Shown here one piece after another: positions 12,201 to 26,235 of a DNA stretch of 28,339 nt. Within the stretch, counting starts at the first letter, position 1, and every line of letters begins with the position of its first letter. The position numbers were made by a program, and so were the translations under genes. Source of the DNA: Hyphochytrium catenoides (Eukaryota; Sar; Hyphochytriomycetes; Hyphochytriales; Hyphochytriaceae); contig FLMG01000167.1 in NCBI GenBank assembly GCA_900088475.1, forward strand, positions 22,489 to 50,827. The letters run 5' to 3'. The notes beneath the pieces are model-generated. The model ran no database searches. It was not told the origin of the DNA and worked only from the letters and a program-made list of their open reading frames with translations.

Positions 12201-15200
12201 TGACGAAGACTTGCTGGAGATTATTGGAAATAGCAAGGATCCCGTTAAGATTCTGAGGCATTTGAGCAAGATGTTCTCGGGTATCTCATCATTGGAGCTA
12301 AAGAAAAAAGGAATTGAGGACGCAGGACAAGCAGGAGGAGGAGGACAGCTCATAGTAGGGATGGTGTCCAGGGAAGGAGAAGTTGTCCCTTTTTCTGAGC
12401 CAATTGACGTGGAGGAGGACCCAAGAGTCAACGTATGGCTAGGAAAAGTTGAGAGACAGATGCGCCTTACCCTGGCCAACCTCTTAGAGACGGCGATAAT
12501 CAACATGTCACAGTTCTTCTCTCCTTCTTCCTCCTCCCTTGTACCACAGAAGTTCTTAGATTGGGTTGACAAGTTCCCAGCCCAAATCGTTATCCTCGCC
12601 TCTCAGGTCGAGTGGTCGCAGAGCGTCGACCGAGCTTTGAAGGGAGGAGATAAGGAGAAAAAAGGAAGAGAAGCTCTTCAGACTATTCTTTCCCGCTTGG
12701 GGAGTTGTCTACAGCTCCTTGCAGCCTGTGTACTTCAGGATCTACCGCAGGAGAGGAGAAAGAAATATGAGCAGCTGATAACTGAACTAGTACACCAAAG
12801 AGACGTCACCCGTTCACTGATTGACGAAGGAGTCGAGCAAGAAACGGACTTCAAGTGGGGCTACCATCTGCGTTATTACTACTATCCACAGGAGAAAGAC
12901 CCCTTACAGAAGCTGAACATAAGGGTCGCCAATGCTCAGGTAAAAGGCTGAACTGGGATGCTTAGTGCTGATAGTGGAGCACAGGACGAACCAGATGGGC
13001 GGAGTGAAGATCTGAGCGTTGCGCTCCTGAGGCGTTCAATCAAAATCAAACTCTCACATGAACTCACGCCTTTGTAACCTTTCGACTGCTTCCCCCGCTT
13101 CGTCTCTCCACCCGTTCTAGTTCTACTACGGCTTTGAGTATCTTGGTGTGGGCGAAAGGCTGGTGCAGACGCCCCTGACGGACAGGTAATCGACGTTTCC
13201 GCCCTTATTTTGCTGGCAACTCGTTCAGACTGACCCCTATCCTCTTGGCATATTAGGTGCTATCTGACTTTGACGCAGGCCCTGCATTTCCGCATGGGAG
13301 GTAATCCATTTGGCCCGGCAGGCACAGGAAAGACAGAGAGCGTGAAGGCGTTAGGCGCACAGTTAGGCCGTTTTGTCCTCGTCTTCAACTGTGATGAACA
13401 CTTCGATTTTCAGGCCATGGGGAGGATTTTCATTGGTTTGTGCCAGGTAAGAACGAGCTGCAGGCAACGAAGAACAGCTCAAACCAGAAGAGGAAGAGAG
13501 CGACGCCTTCGTGTAGTACACAGACGTTATAGTCGTCTATCTAGAAAGGGCCTCTGCTCTTTCTTCCTCTGTTTGTATCTGACTCCAATGTTCCCAAGTA
13601 CTCCGTTCTTTCCATCATGCTGGCCTAACATCCTCTCGCTACCACATCACTGGTTGCAGGTAGGGGCCTGGGGCTGCTTCGATGAGTTCAATAGGTTGGA
13701 GGAGAGGATTCTCTCTGCCGTCTCTCAGCAGATCCAGACCATACAAGAAGGACTCAGCTCTCAGAAAGACTCTGTGGAGCTCATTGGGAAGTCGGTCAAG
13801 CTCCATAAGGACGTAGGGATCTTCGTGACCATGAATCCTGGTTATGCAGGAAGGTCAAACCTTCCAGATAATCTTAAGCAGCTTTTCAGGAGCATTGCCA
13901 TGGTGGCCCCAGATAGAGAAATCATTGCACAAGTGATGCTCTTCTCTCAGGTCTGTAACATTGCTTTAGCTTTGCCTAGAATTTACCTCTGTTGAGTCGT
14001 CCTTCGGCAATGGCATCTGGCTAGTTCTATCTAGCTTATTTTCACACTTCGCTCTTTGTTCGCTATGGCTCACGGTCTTATGTCAGGGTATCGCTTCGGC
14101 CGAGAAATTGTCTAGCAAAGTGGTCCTCCTCTTTAAGCTTTGCGAAGACCAATTGTCCAGCCAGCCGCATTATGACTTTGGCCTTAGAGCTTTGAAGTCT
14201 GTGCTAGTCTCTGCGGGCACATTGAAGAGGGAAAAGCTCGAGGCACTTTCCAAAGGTAAGGGTGCTGTGGTTCCCTGGGGGACGATAAGGTTGATATGTG
14301 GAGAGGAGAAAGCGAGAACAAGTAGATGCAGCTTAGAGACGGAAGGACGGCTCAAGTAAGTTTGACAAGACCTCTCTGCTAATAGTCTTACGTTCATTCA
14401 TGCATACTATAGATGGCACAAGTCCCATAGTAGGAGGGCAGGAAGGACAACAAGCCCTACACATTGTGGAGAAAGAAGTACTGATCCGGAGCGTATGCGA
14501 CACCGTTGTTCCCAAGCTCGTCGCCAACGACATACCCGTCTTTTCCTCTCTTCTCTCCGGTGTCTTTCCCGGCACTGAACTCTCTAAGGTTCAAGCGGAC
14601 AAGCTGAGGGAGCACATTAAGGATATCTGCAAGGAGAGTGACCTGCTTCTTGGAGAAGAGTGGGGAGAGAAGGTCCTTCAACTTTACCAAGTCCTCTCTC
14701 TGCGACATGGAGTGATGATGGTGGGACCGTCAGGAACAGGGAAGAGCACCGCTTGGCGAGTGCTTCTGCAGGCCATGGAAAGACTGGATGGGAAGAAGGG
14801 AGAACACTACGTCATAGATCCCAAGGCTATAAGTAAGGAGCAGCTCTATGGCACCCTCGATCCCACGACTCTCGAATGGGAAGATGGTGTCTTCACCTTT
14901 ATCCTCAGGCAGATCTTAAACAATGTCCGAGGGGAGAAAGGGAANNNNNNNNNNNNNNNNNNNNNNNNNNNNNNNNNNGCAACAGTGAGTCGTTGTGGAA
15001 TGGTCTGGTTTAGTGAGGATACTCTTTCGACTGCGATGCTCTGTGAGAATGCTCTCAGAAGTATGAGGAAGGCAGCAGGAAAGGCAAAGGAAGCTGGGGC
15101 TGGCATTGATCCTCACGAAGGCGCAAGAGCCCAGTATGTGCAAGCGGTTGAGCCGTTCTTCTTCCCCGGCAGGACTGCAGATTCGTTGTCTGAGACTCTG

Positions 15201-18200
15201 TCGGCGGGCAACCTCTCCGGAACTTTGGTAGAGACCGCTCTCCGCTTTGCTGTGGAACAGGAACATGTAATGGAGGCAACGAGAGGAAGGCTTCTAGTTA
15301 CTTTCTTTTCTCTTCTAGGGAAAGGAGTGGGGAAGGTGATAGAGTACAATGAGAGTCATCCTGATTTTCCAATGGGCGAGGAACAAGTCCAGAGTTTTGC
15401 CTCCAAGTGGCTGCTCTTTTCTCTTTTATGGGGCTTCGGGGGCTCTATGGCCTTAGGAAAACGTGTTGAATTGGCGGGACTTATTGAAGAGAGCTGCAGT
15501 GTTCCCCTTCCGTCTGCGCTCTCCTTCTCCAGCAGCAACAAAAAGAGCGCTTTCAAGGACGGGAAAGAGAACCTGGAAGGACGAGAGTCTCTTTTGGACT
15601 ATGAGGTTTGCGTAGAGACAGGAGAATGGCGTCACTGGAAGCAGAGCGTCCCGCAAATAGAGTTAGAGAGCCACTCCGCTCTCTCAACCGACATCGTCGT
15701 GTCGACGGTGGATACTGTGAGACATGTAGAGGTTCTGCGAGCTTGGCTCTCAGAGCATCGCCCTCTCATCCTGTGTGGGCCGCCAGGAAGCGGGAAAACG
15801 ATGACGCTTAGCTCAACTCTTCTTTCGCTTCCTGACCTAGAGCTCGCCTCGCTTAACTTTTCCTCTACAACAACCCCTGAGCTTATTCTGAAGACCTTCA
15901 GTCAGTACTGCGAGTATAAAAGAACGCCGTCTGGACTGATTCTGCAGCCAACGCAGCCAGGTGAGGTAGTCTGAGATGCTCTTATCCATGGACCTGCTTG
16001 TTCTGGCTACTTCTTCCCTCCGCTTTTCCACCGATAATGGCTACTCCTGTCTCCACTTCTCTGTTTGTCTGTCCCTATCCGTCGTCTGCATGTCTCTTTC
16101 GAACGATATCGTCATCCTGCATAGCTCTTGTACCTCCTTCGCCTCGAAGTGTAGTGGCATCTGCCCGGTTGTTAGCCTATTCTCAATCTTTTCATGCATG
16201 TGGTGAAGGCAAATGGCTGGTGGTTTTCTGTGACGAGGTCAACCTGCCTGCAAATGACCAGTACGGCACACAACGAGTCATCAGTTTCATGAGGCAGATG
16301 ACTGAGCAAGGAGGTAGCGCTAAGTCGTCTTCTCTAGCATACTGATCCCTCTTCCATTCTCCGCTTAACGGTCTTTGCAATGGTAGTCCGTCCCTTCCTT
16401 CTCATCTCCAAGCCACACTGGCTGAAATTCAAAATAGATCTCCAATTCCAGAGCTTGGGCCAGTCATCGTTCATCGCCTAAGACTCTTTATCACAGGCTT
16501 CTGGAAAGGCAAGGACTACGTTCGGCTCCAGCGTATCCAGTTTGTTGGCGCCTGCAATCCTCCTACAGACCCAGGAAGAGTGATTCTCTCCAATCGATTC
16601 CTCCGACACTCTCCACTGCTACTAGTCGACTATCCTTCTCCCTCCTCGCTAAAGCAGATCTATGGAACATTCATCAAAGGTCTCCTGAAGCTTGCTCCAT
16701 CGCTAAGAGCTAATGTTGACCCGCTCACAAACGCTATGGTAAGACGACCTATCATGACAAATGTCCGCCAAATCTCGTCAGCGTGCCGTGACTTGTGGTT
16801 CTTATATGTCTGCAGTGATAGCATCCCCAACACTTCTCACCTTTCCTTTGTTACCTTGGCGCCGCCTCAGTCGTGGCGCCGTTCAATAATGAGCATTCAT
16901 GTTGACAGTTCTCCGTGTCTGCTTGCGCAGGTCGACATCTATCTCTACAATCAGCGTGAGTTTACGCCCGACATGCATCCCCACTACATCTACAGTCCCA
17001 GAGAATTATCACGGTGGATCCGCGCTCTGTATGAAGCGATCGAGCCGCTGGAGACTCTGACTTTGGATGAGCTGACTCGGCTCCTGGTGCATGAAGCTCT
17101 AAGATTGTTTGTTGACCGTCTTGTCACCAGAGAAGAGCAAGAGAAGTGCAGTCGCGCGATCGAGGACATCGTATGCAACGCTTTCCCTATGATAAACAGG
17201 TACAAGATTGTCTCAGTCTCTCCTCGGGTTGGGGTCAACACTTCCTGCTAGGTGTAATGCCTAGCGTCTACAGCTCCTTGTGATAGTTCGGATGCCCTAA
17301 ACTGCCTTGCGTTAACTCCGTTCATTTCCCATGGCAGGAACACCACTCTGGCATCTCCAATCCTCTTCTCAACATGGTTATCGAAGAATTACGTCAGCGT
17401 CCAATCCAAAGCTCTACGAGAGCATGTCCAAGCTCGTTTGAAAGTGTTCAATGAGGAGGAATTGAATGTCCAGTTAGTAGTATTTGACTCCGTTCTGGAG
17501 CATGTGCTTAGAATAGACAGAGTGCTTAGACAGCCGCTCGGACATTTGCTCCTTGTTGGAGAGAGCGGCGCCGGCAAGACTGTTCTCTCCAAGTTTGTGG
17601 CATGGATGAATGGTCTTAGTGTCTTCCAGGTAGGAGAGAAAAGAAGCTGAGAGAGAGGGAGAAAGAATCCTAGTGGAAGAGGACGGATGAAGGGAACAGG
17701 TCTATACTCCGTTCTTAATGCTGTCGATCTGATTGGCTACTCGCTATAGCCCTCTGCTCTGATTTGGCCCATCTCCTAGACAGCTGTGTAAGGTTTGACA
17801 CACATTTTTTACTGCTGCTGCAGGTCAAGGCTAGCCGAAAGTACGGGATCGACGACTTTGACGAGGATCTGAGAAAAGTATTGAGGCGCGCTGGCGTTGA
17901 CGGGGAGAAGATCTGCTTCATCTTTGACGAGAGCAATGTCCTGTCTTCCGCGTTTCTAGAGAGAATGAACGCTCTTCTGGCTAGCGGAGAGGTCCGAGAA
18001 ACATCTTATTGCTTGTCTTGTCAATCCGAAAGACCTTGTATTGACCGTGTAGCTACTTTGGACCCTGAGCCTGAGTTGGGCTATGTCCTCTGTTTTTCTC
18101 TTCGCCCTGTCCCTCACGCAGCCTGAATATCAGTATCTTACGCTTTTTTGTTTGAGTATTTTTAGCACCACCGACGTCAATCCTGCTTTTGACACTTGTT

Positions 18201-21200
18201 GCCCCGTTATTAAGGTCCCTGGCCTCTTTGAGGGAGATGAGTACTCGTCGCTGATTACGGCGTGCAAGGAGGCTGCCCAGCGGGAAGGCGTAGTGCTTGA
18301 CACTGAGGACGAGTTGTTCAAGAGGTTCACTAAGAGAGTACAGAGGAACTTGCATGTTGTCTTCACAATGAACCCAGCAGGAGGGGACTTCTCGTCATCA
18401 CTCTCTCATCGCTCGGCTACGTCTCCAGCTCTCTTCAACCGCTGCGTGGTTGACTGGTTTGGCAGCTGGAGTCAAGGTGCACTCTCACAGGTAGGTACAG
18501 ATCATCTGCGAAGACTAGCAGGAAGGAGAGTCGCTATTGTTCCTTGGCTGACCTACTCACTTGGGCTAACAGGTGGCATATGAGTTCACTCTAAATATGG
18601 ACCTGGAAAAGCCTGAGTTCCAGGCTGGGCCAGAAGGAGACGAATTGCTGAAGGTGGTAGAGAACGTGGACATGGCAGGAGGAAGGTAAGGAGACGCATT
18701 CAATGAGAATGGACATAATGGACAATGCAGGGATGCAGGGCCCGGAACAAATTCCTATTAGTTAGTAAATGGCTGCTGAAGGGTGATTAGCTGTGCAGGC
18801 TGAAGGCAGGAGAGCCCATAGTAGCTAAGAGAGTAGTGATAAGCCCAGGTGGTTGCGAGAGACTGGGAAGCCTCTTATCGTCTCTTTCCCTCGTTTCTTC
18901 TAGCGAGGGAAGACAAAAGTCCTACAGGGCCGCGGTTGTTGCCTCCATCGTCCACATCCACAATCAGGCCATCGATACCATGCAAAGACTTGCAAGGAGA
19001 GGCCAAAAGGGTGAGTTGTCTATCAGTTCAGCTTCACTTTGCTTATATCGCTAGCGAAGTTTTCTCCATATCTTCGTAGGCTAGGGGTCTCTTGATCTCA
19101 GCATCGTACCTTCCCGGACGTATAAAAGCATTTAACGTGGCCCTTGTTCCTTCTTCTTCCTCCACGGTCAGCCAATTTCTTGTCTCCTCGCGACTATTTG
19201 GACTTCATCAAGCATTTCTTGGACGTTTATCAAGAGAAGAGGTGAGCCAGTGCGTGGCGTTGCTATAGAGTCAAAGAGCACTAGCACCTGGGATACCAGC
19301 GTTGTAGACGTCATCATAAAGTTAGAAGGCAGAAGGGTGATCTGACCCTGCTCTTAACGAATACCTCTTCGAATGTTATGGACTCACGCCGCAACCTGCC
19401 TCCTTTTGTTGACAAAGGAACCAATTGGAAGACCAGCAACTCCATCTTAACATTGGACTGACCAAGTTGAGAGAGACCCAGGAACAAGTAGCAGCTCTTC
19501 AGCTCTCTCTCTCCGGAAAGGAAAAGGAACTACGAGAGAAGGACAAGCTTGCGAATGAGAAGCTCCAACAGATGATTCGAGACCAAAACGAGGCTGAAAA
19601 GAGCAAGGAGAATGCAGAGAAGCTATCGCTCTCTATTAGAGAACAAGAGAAAGAGATTGGGAAGAGAAAAGAAGAAGCACAGAAAGATCTCTCTCAAGCT
19701 GAACCTGCTCTCCTGGAAGCCCAACAAAGTGTGGGAAGCATTAGAAAGACCCAACTAGATGAGATTAGAGCTCTGGCTCGTCCTCCTCCCCTTGTGCAGC
19801 TTACCCTTGAGGCTGTGGCGGTGATGCTGGGAGAAAAATCTCTTGACTGGAGCGACCTCCGCAAATTTATCAGGTACGTGGTCGAAGTGTCTGCACCTAT
19901 CAGCTTGAAAGTAAAAGTCAAGATGCGGACGGTGGTGAGGCAGGGGCAGGAGATCAAGGTGAAAGTCTGCTATCGGGGAGAGTTGTTAGCGTTGGAGCTC
20001 TCTGGACGTGATCTAAGAGCAGGCTGACGCGTGCAAGCTAATAGACGGAGACACCAGGGAATAAGTGTGTGGAGGCAGCCTTCAATGAAGAGAAAGAGCT
20101 CCACAGCTCTTTATAATCGACTGTCTCTCTCCTTCATCCTCTAGGCGCGATGACTTCATCTCCCAGGTTGTCAACTTCAAGAGCGAGCTATTGTCACCCA
20201 AGCAGAGGGAGACAATTCAGAAGAAGTATCTTGAGAACGAGGACTTTGAGTTTGAGAAGGTATGTGGAAGAAGATGCAAGGCGGTAGCATGACTTCCATA
20301 TCAAGCAGCTCTTGGGGCCTGTCTCCTTTCTTGTTCTGCTGCTCTTCGTGTAGTCCTCTCTGGTTGGCGCCTTCCCTCTTCTGTCTTACTTGATGGGCTG
20401 GTGCTGTCTTTGCTCTGTCATGACCTTCAGCATTCCTCAATGACTTGGCTTCTCACGCCTTTCTATCTTTTGCAGGTCAACCGTGCTAGCAAGGCATGCG
20501 GCCCTCTCTGCAAGTGGGTCGTTTCCCAGATCAATTATAGCGCGATCCTGAATAAGGTTCAACCTCTGAGGGATGAGGTGGCGAGTCTAGAGGCCGAAGC
20601 AGCTGGTCTTACACAGCAGGTTACGCCCCACTTCTCCCTTCTCTCTCTCGCGCTCTTTCTCTCTCGCCTTATTTTTTGGTGCTTGGATGTGCTGTCGCTA
20701 CCCTTGTATGGCTTTCCTTACAGCGCCACACCAAGGACCTTCGTTTAGCGTCTACACTTGTTCGACCGTCCAGCCTGTTCACTCAAAGCACCATTGTCTC
20801 TCTTTTCAAGTTTCTTGGTCCGCCCTTTTTAACTCAACTCATGGACCTAACGCCTTTCTCTTTGACTGTTGCCTGCAGTTCGAGGAACTTCGTTCAGCTA
20901 TCGAAGAGTATGAGCTGCGAATCTCTCAATACAAGCAGGAATATGCGGAGCTGATCAATGAGGCTCAAACCATTAAGGCGGAGAAGGAGAAGGTAGAGAA
21001 GAAGGTGGAGAGGAGTACTGCTCTTCTCGCCAACCTTCTAGGAGAGAGAAAGAGATGGGAAGAGAGTAGTGAGAGCTTCCAGAGTCAAATGGTAAGGTTC
21101 CCTATTAGCTTCTTCGTGCTATGCAGATGATTGATCAGTGTGGCATTTTCTGTACCAATGTGTGACCCACTGGACGCTGATGGCTCTCTTACTTTAGGAT

Positions 21201-24200
21201 ACTTTGACGGGCGATTCCCTCTTAGCGGGCGCCTTTCTCACATATGCGGGCTTCCTGGATCAAAGACAGAGACAACTGCTCTTCCAAGACTGGAGGGACG
21301 TGCTTCTCTCTCTGAAGGTAGGCAAGACATAAAGGCTTAAGTTGCTGTTTGGTTCTGTTTTCTCCTGAACCAATTACTGAACTTGAATCTCGGGTTATGA
21401 ACCTCTTCCAGGGGTGACCTTGCTATCTTTTTCCAGTCTGCATTGCCAATCCCGTCTCCCTAGCAGCGTATCTCTTTCCTTAAGATCGTTCGTGTCTTGA
21501 AGCCCTTGGTTTCCCGTCGCAGGTCTCTTTCCGAGACGAGATCTCCTTGGCGGAGTATCTGTCCAAGCCCAACGATAGGTTGCAATGGCAGGCACAAGGC
21601 CTGCCATCTGACGACCTTTGCGTGGAGAACGCAATAATCCTTTCAAGATTCAACAGGTGCGAGGGCAGACAGGACAAGTAGAATGCTGGCGGGATTGATG
21701 AGGGAGGAGATGAAGGGGAGACCGGAAAAGAGAAAATGATCGGTCAAGAAGATATAGAATAGGGGGACGTGGTGCACAGAGCGAGAGAGGGAGGGACGAG
21801 GGAGCTACGCATACCCCTAGATTTCCTCTGAGACCACTTCCTCAGACGTTGATTGACCCTGTTATCGTACCATCTCTCCTCTCTTTCATGATGCTCCTGC
21901 CGCAGATATCCCCTCATTATCGACCCGTCCAATCAAGCGAAAGACTTTCTGCTCAACAGTTATAAGGAGAAGAAACTTGTCACCGCCTCTTTCCTTGATG
22001 CCTCTTTCTTCAAGCTTCTAGCGTCTTCTCTTCGCTTCGGCACTCCTCTCCTGGTGCAGGATGTAGAGAGCATTGATCCTGTTCTCAACCCTGTGCTGAA
22101 CAAGGAATATCATAGAACAGGAGGAAGAGTACTAGTCCGAGTGGGAGAAGAAGAGATTGACTTCTCTCCAGACTTCGTGATGTTCATGAGTAAGTTACTA
22201 GCTTTCTCCAGCCCATGTCTCTCAGCGTCGCACTGTCCACGCTCTTCTCTATGCCGCCAAGCACTCACCTGTTGGTTTCCCTTCTCTCTAGGCACCAGAG
22301 ATCCATCATTCCGGTTCTCTCCTGATCTCTGCAGTCGTGTCACCTTTGTCAACTTCTCCATCACTCCGGCCAGTCTCCACACGCAGTGCCTCACACGGAT
22401 ACTTAAGAGCGAGAGACCTGGTATAAGCCTCTCCTCTTCCTTTTCTTCGCTCTGTTATGAATCTTGCTATCCTCAATCTTGGGTCGCTCAGTTCCGCTTT
22501 CCAACAGTCTCCAAGCCCATTCTTTGTTGACCGGTAGTCCTCTCTCTGTCACTTTACGACTCCCTTCAATTGACCTTCAGTTCGACAATGGAGCCTAAAG
22601 GCGAGATTACCTATGTTTGTCAGCTCATCTGAGAGACTTCTGTGAATCGTGGGCTTGCCTTTCGCTCTAACGCTTTTCCTCTCCTGCCTCGCTTTGTGCT
22701 CATAAGATATCGACAAGAAGCGCTCGGACTTGCTTAAACTGCAAGGCGAGTATCAGGCTCGCCTTAGAGACTTGGAGGAGCAGCTCCTGGACAAGTTGAA
22801 CGGCGTTCAAGGCAATATCCTAGACGACGATTCAGTTATCAATGCGCTGGAAGTGATCAAGTCGGAAGCGGCACAAGTGGCGCAGGAAATAGCCAATACG
22901 GAGGTTGTGATGAAGGAAGTGCAGGTAAGACAAGCGCTTCAGAGGAGGATTGAGGAGGTGGTTCCAGGGCCCTCTTATCTTCTTGAGCACTATAATTGTC
23001 ACAGAGGAGGATCTCGGATCAATTTCTTTCCTTCTCTTCTTGCTCTTCTGAGCCTGACACTCCCAAACCCCGCTTGCCCCATTCAGACTTTCTTGGCATC
23101 GTCAATCTACATAGGTCCCTCATCTCTACTTTCGTCTCTTTCTAGGCGGTGACATCTCTGTTCGAACCATTAGCAATGGCGTGCACTCGCGTCTACTTTT
23201 CTCTCGAACAGCTTGCAGAGGTGCACTTCCTCTACCAGTTTTCTCTGCAGTTTTTCCTAAACATTCTGGACACTTTGCTGGATAGTAACAAGGTAAGTCG
23301 TGGTAGATTCCAGAAGACCGGTTTCGTTCTCCCCTCTCAACCCGGTCTGTTTGTGCACATGTTCGTCTCTCTTTCTCGTCCTCCTTCCCTCTCTCTTTTT
23401 CCAATTTTGTCTCCCGCACTCTCCTTTTCGATCTATCGATCCATCTCTTCTTACTCTTTTCATTTCCGACTTGACCCCATTCTTAGACCTAGTGTCTCTC
23501 TTACGTCCTCTTCTAGAAAGAGATCTTTGTTCTACATCTCGACTTCTCTCTCTATCTTCCCACTTCTCTAAGCCCGCCGCTTCTGGCTTCTCTCTCTTTA
23601 GCCCCCAACTGGCCAGAACCTAAACACAGCAGAGCGACTTTCCATGCTGACATCCAAGTTTTTCTCGGCTATCGCACGATCGGTCTCTCGCGGCCTGCTG
23701 GCTGATGATCGACTAATGTTTGCGCTCAGGCTTGCTCAGATCTCTATTTCTCCCAGCAAGCAACTGTCAGATATGGAATGGGGTGAGAGAAGAGAGAAAG
23801 ACAGCTCATACTTTGCTCTTGTTTCCTCTGCTCTTATCTGTATATAGTTCTGCTTGCATTTTTCCCTTTTTCATAATCTCCCTCCTTTCCAGCTATTTTG
23901 TATGACCATAATTACTCTTTTCTAAGGCATCTCTGCAGACTTCTTCCTTCGTGGCCCTGCTATTCCTCCCTCTGTCTCGCAGGTGGAAGCTGTACAGGCT
24001 GTTCTCCCTGTTTCTGTCCCTGTCAAGCAGCAGCAGAGATTTGCCTCTTTATTGCTTATCCCATCTTTCTCCACTCTCCTGGAGCATATCCGCACTCACA
24101 AAGAGGAATGGGACAGCTTCTTCTCCTCTGGTGAACCCGAGAATGCTCTTCCGTCCGTATGGCAAGAGGAGAAAGAGAAAGGAGAGCACGTCCTTTATAG

Positions 24201-26201
24201 TCTACGCTCTCTCCTTCTCCTTCACGTCTTGAGGCCTGACAGGTTCATATCTTACGCCGAGAAGGTGGTTGAGCTTGTCTTTGGAGCTGACTTCCCCTGG
24301 AGGGGAGAGGAAACGGGTATGGAAAAAGTGGTCGAGGAAGAGAGCTCGGCCGCAGTGCCGCTATTGCTCTGTTCGAAGCCTGGTAAGTCTTATCAAAAAG
24401 CGAACTTGAGCGGTGAAAGGGCTAAAGGGAGATCTTCTTTTTCTTTCCTGCCGGTTGGGATATCCGTCTCTGTAGGGTATGACGCAAGCTCCAAAGTGGA
24501 CAAGCTGGCCACAGAGTTGAAGAAGAGGTCTTACCGGAGCATTGCGATGGGCAGCAGCGAAGGGTTCGAGATGGCTGAGAAAGCTATTGGAGGAGCTGCG
24601 AAGGATGGTGAGGAACCTAGGTCGACTATTCCTGTCTACGATATAAGCTGTCATGGCTGTCTCTGTCTTCCGCTCTTTAGCTCCCCCTCCTCTCTCCCTG
24701 CTACGCTGCTCTTCTAAACTCTCCTTCCACTGCCTCTTCTCAACGTGGATAATCGTTGGTCCCACTCCCTCTGTGTCTCTGACTAGCTCATTGTCTTATT
24801 TCTCTCGTCTCTTTTTGTTAGGTACTTGGGTTCTCCTGCGCAACATTCATCTGTGTCCAGACTGGCTAGGGCAGCTGGAGAAGCGCCTTCACTCCCTACC
24901 TTCTGTGCACAGAGACTTCAGGCTCTTCCTCACGTCAGAGATTCACCCGAAACTGCCAGTCAGCCTCCTCCGAATGGCTGATATCTTTGTCTTTGAGTCC
25001 CCTAGTGGCGTGAAGGTAAGAGGGTCTCTGTCTCACTCTCTCTCTCTCTCGTTCCCGGAAACGTCACCTCATGTGAGGCTCTCCCTGTCATATGTTGGGT
25101 CACATTGGCTCCTGCTCTGGCTCGACTTTTAGGTCCTCTCCTTGCTTCACTTCATCCACCAGTGTGAGGCATTCTTCTGCTCAGGCTTCGTCCCTATATC
25201 CGTGTACGCTCTCTCTCTCTGATAAATGCAAGTGAATTCTCATGCACTGCCGTTCTTCCTCTTCTGTCTCAGGCGAGCCTTCTACGTTCCTTCGCCACGA
25301 TCCCCAGCTCTCGCATGAACCGTCAGCCGGTGGAGAGGGCACGCTTATATTTCAATGTGGCCTGGCTGCATGCAATCTTACAAGAGAGGCTGCGATACCG
25401 GCCAGTGGGTTGGTCAAAGGTTTATGAGTTCAGTGATGCGGACCAAAGATGTGCCTTCGACGTGATCGACTACTGGGTTGACTCTGCTGCGCAAGGACGG
25501 TACGGGGAGCTGTCTTTCTCTCTCCGCTTATCTCTTCTTCTTTGGTGTGTTTCTCTCTCTTTATCCCCTTTGAACCTCTTGTTCTGTCTCTCTATCTGTC
25601 ACAATCTGGTCAGTGCCACTCCTTAGCTTGGACGTTAGCACTCCTGAACAGTAAATCCACTCCAGTCTTTGCTCTTACCTTCATCTACCTCTGTTCTTCT
25701 GCCTCATCTCAACATCATGTCAACCATATCTCTCTCTCTCTCTCTTTTCTTCTTCCCCACAGAGCTCATATATCTCCTGAGAATGTCCCTTGGGACGCCA
25801 TCCGCACCGTGTTAGGGCAGAGTGTCTACGGAGGGAGAGTTGACAACCCGTTCGATCAGGCAGTCATGGACTCTCTCCTTCTCCATCTCTTCAACAGCAA
25901 AAGCTATGACCTTCACCTCCCTCTCGCGTCTGCATGGGCAACCGCCAGTGCAAGTGCAAGGGACAATCCAGGCTCGAAGACGCTTGTGACGGCGCCAGAC
26001 AGCCGGAATCGAGAGCAATTTTTGGACTGGATTGTCTCTCTTCCGAACTCAAATTCCCCACTATGGCTTGGCCTGCCTAGTACCGCGGAAACGATGCTTC
26101 TTACGCAACAAGGTAAGCTGAAAGGGAAGAGAAAGAAGAGAAAGGGAGTGGTACTTGGCCACTGGCGTAGCACTTCCTCTGCAGAGGTTGTATTTCAGAA
26201 C

Positions 26202-26235
<34 letters not shown>

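Larger units (their letters stand above)
23146..25499 (+). other. AAA5-AAA6 connection and AAA6, exons 57-62
   Basis: Exons: 23146-23292, 23602-23782, 23939-24382, 24476-24607, 24822-25015, 25273-25499; about residues 3781-4222. Landmarks are [15 protein letters not shown] (exon 57), the junction MEW-DFFLRGP that fixes exon 59's start at 23939, [18 protein letters not shown] (exons 59-60), [21 protein letters not shown] (split across exons 60-61), [19 protein letters not shown], and [16 protein letters not shown] (exon 62). AAA6 closes the ring and has no functional P-loop, as expected. Confidence 0.92.
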
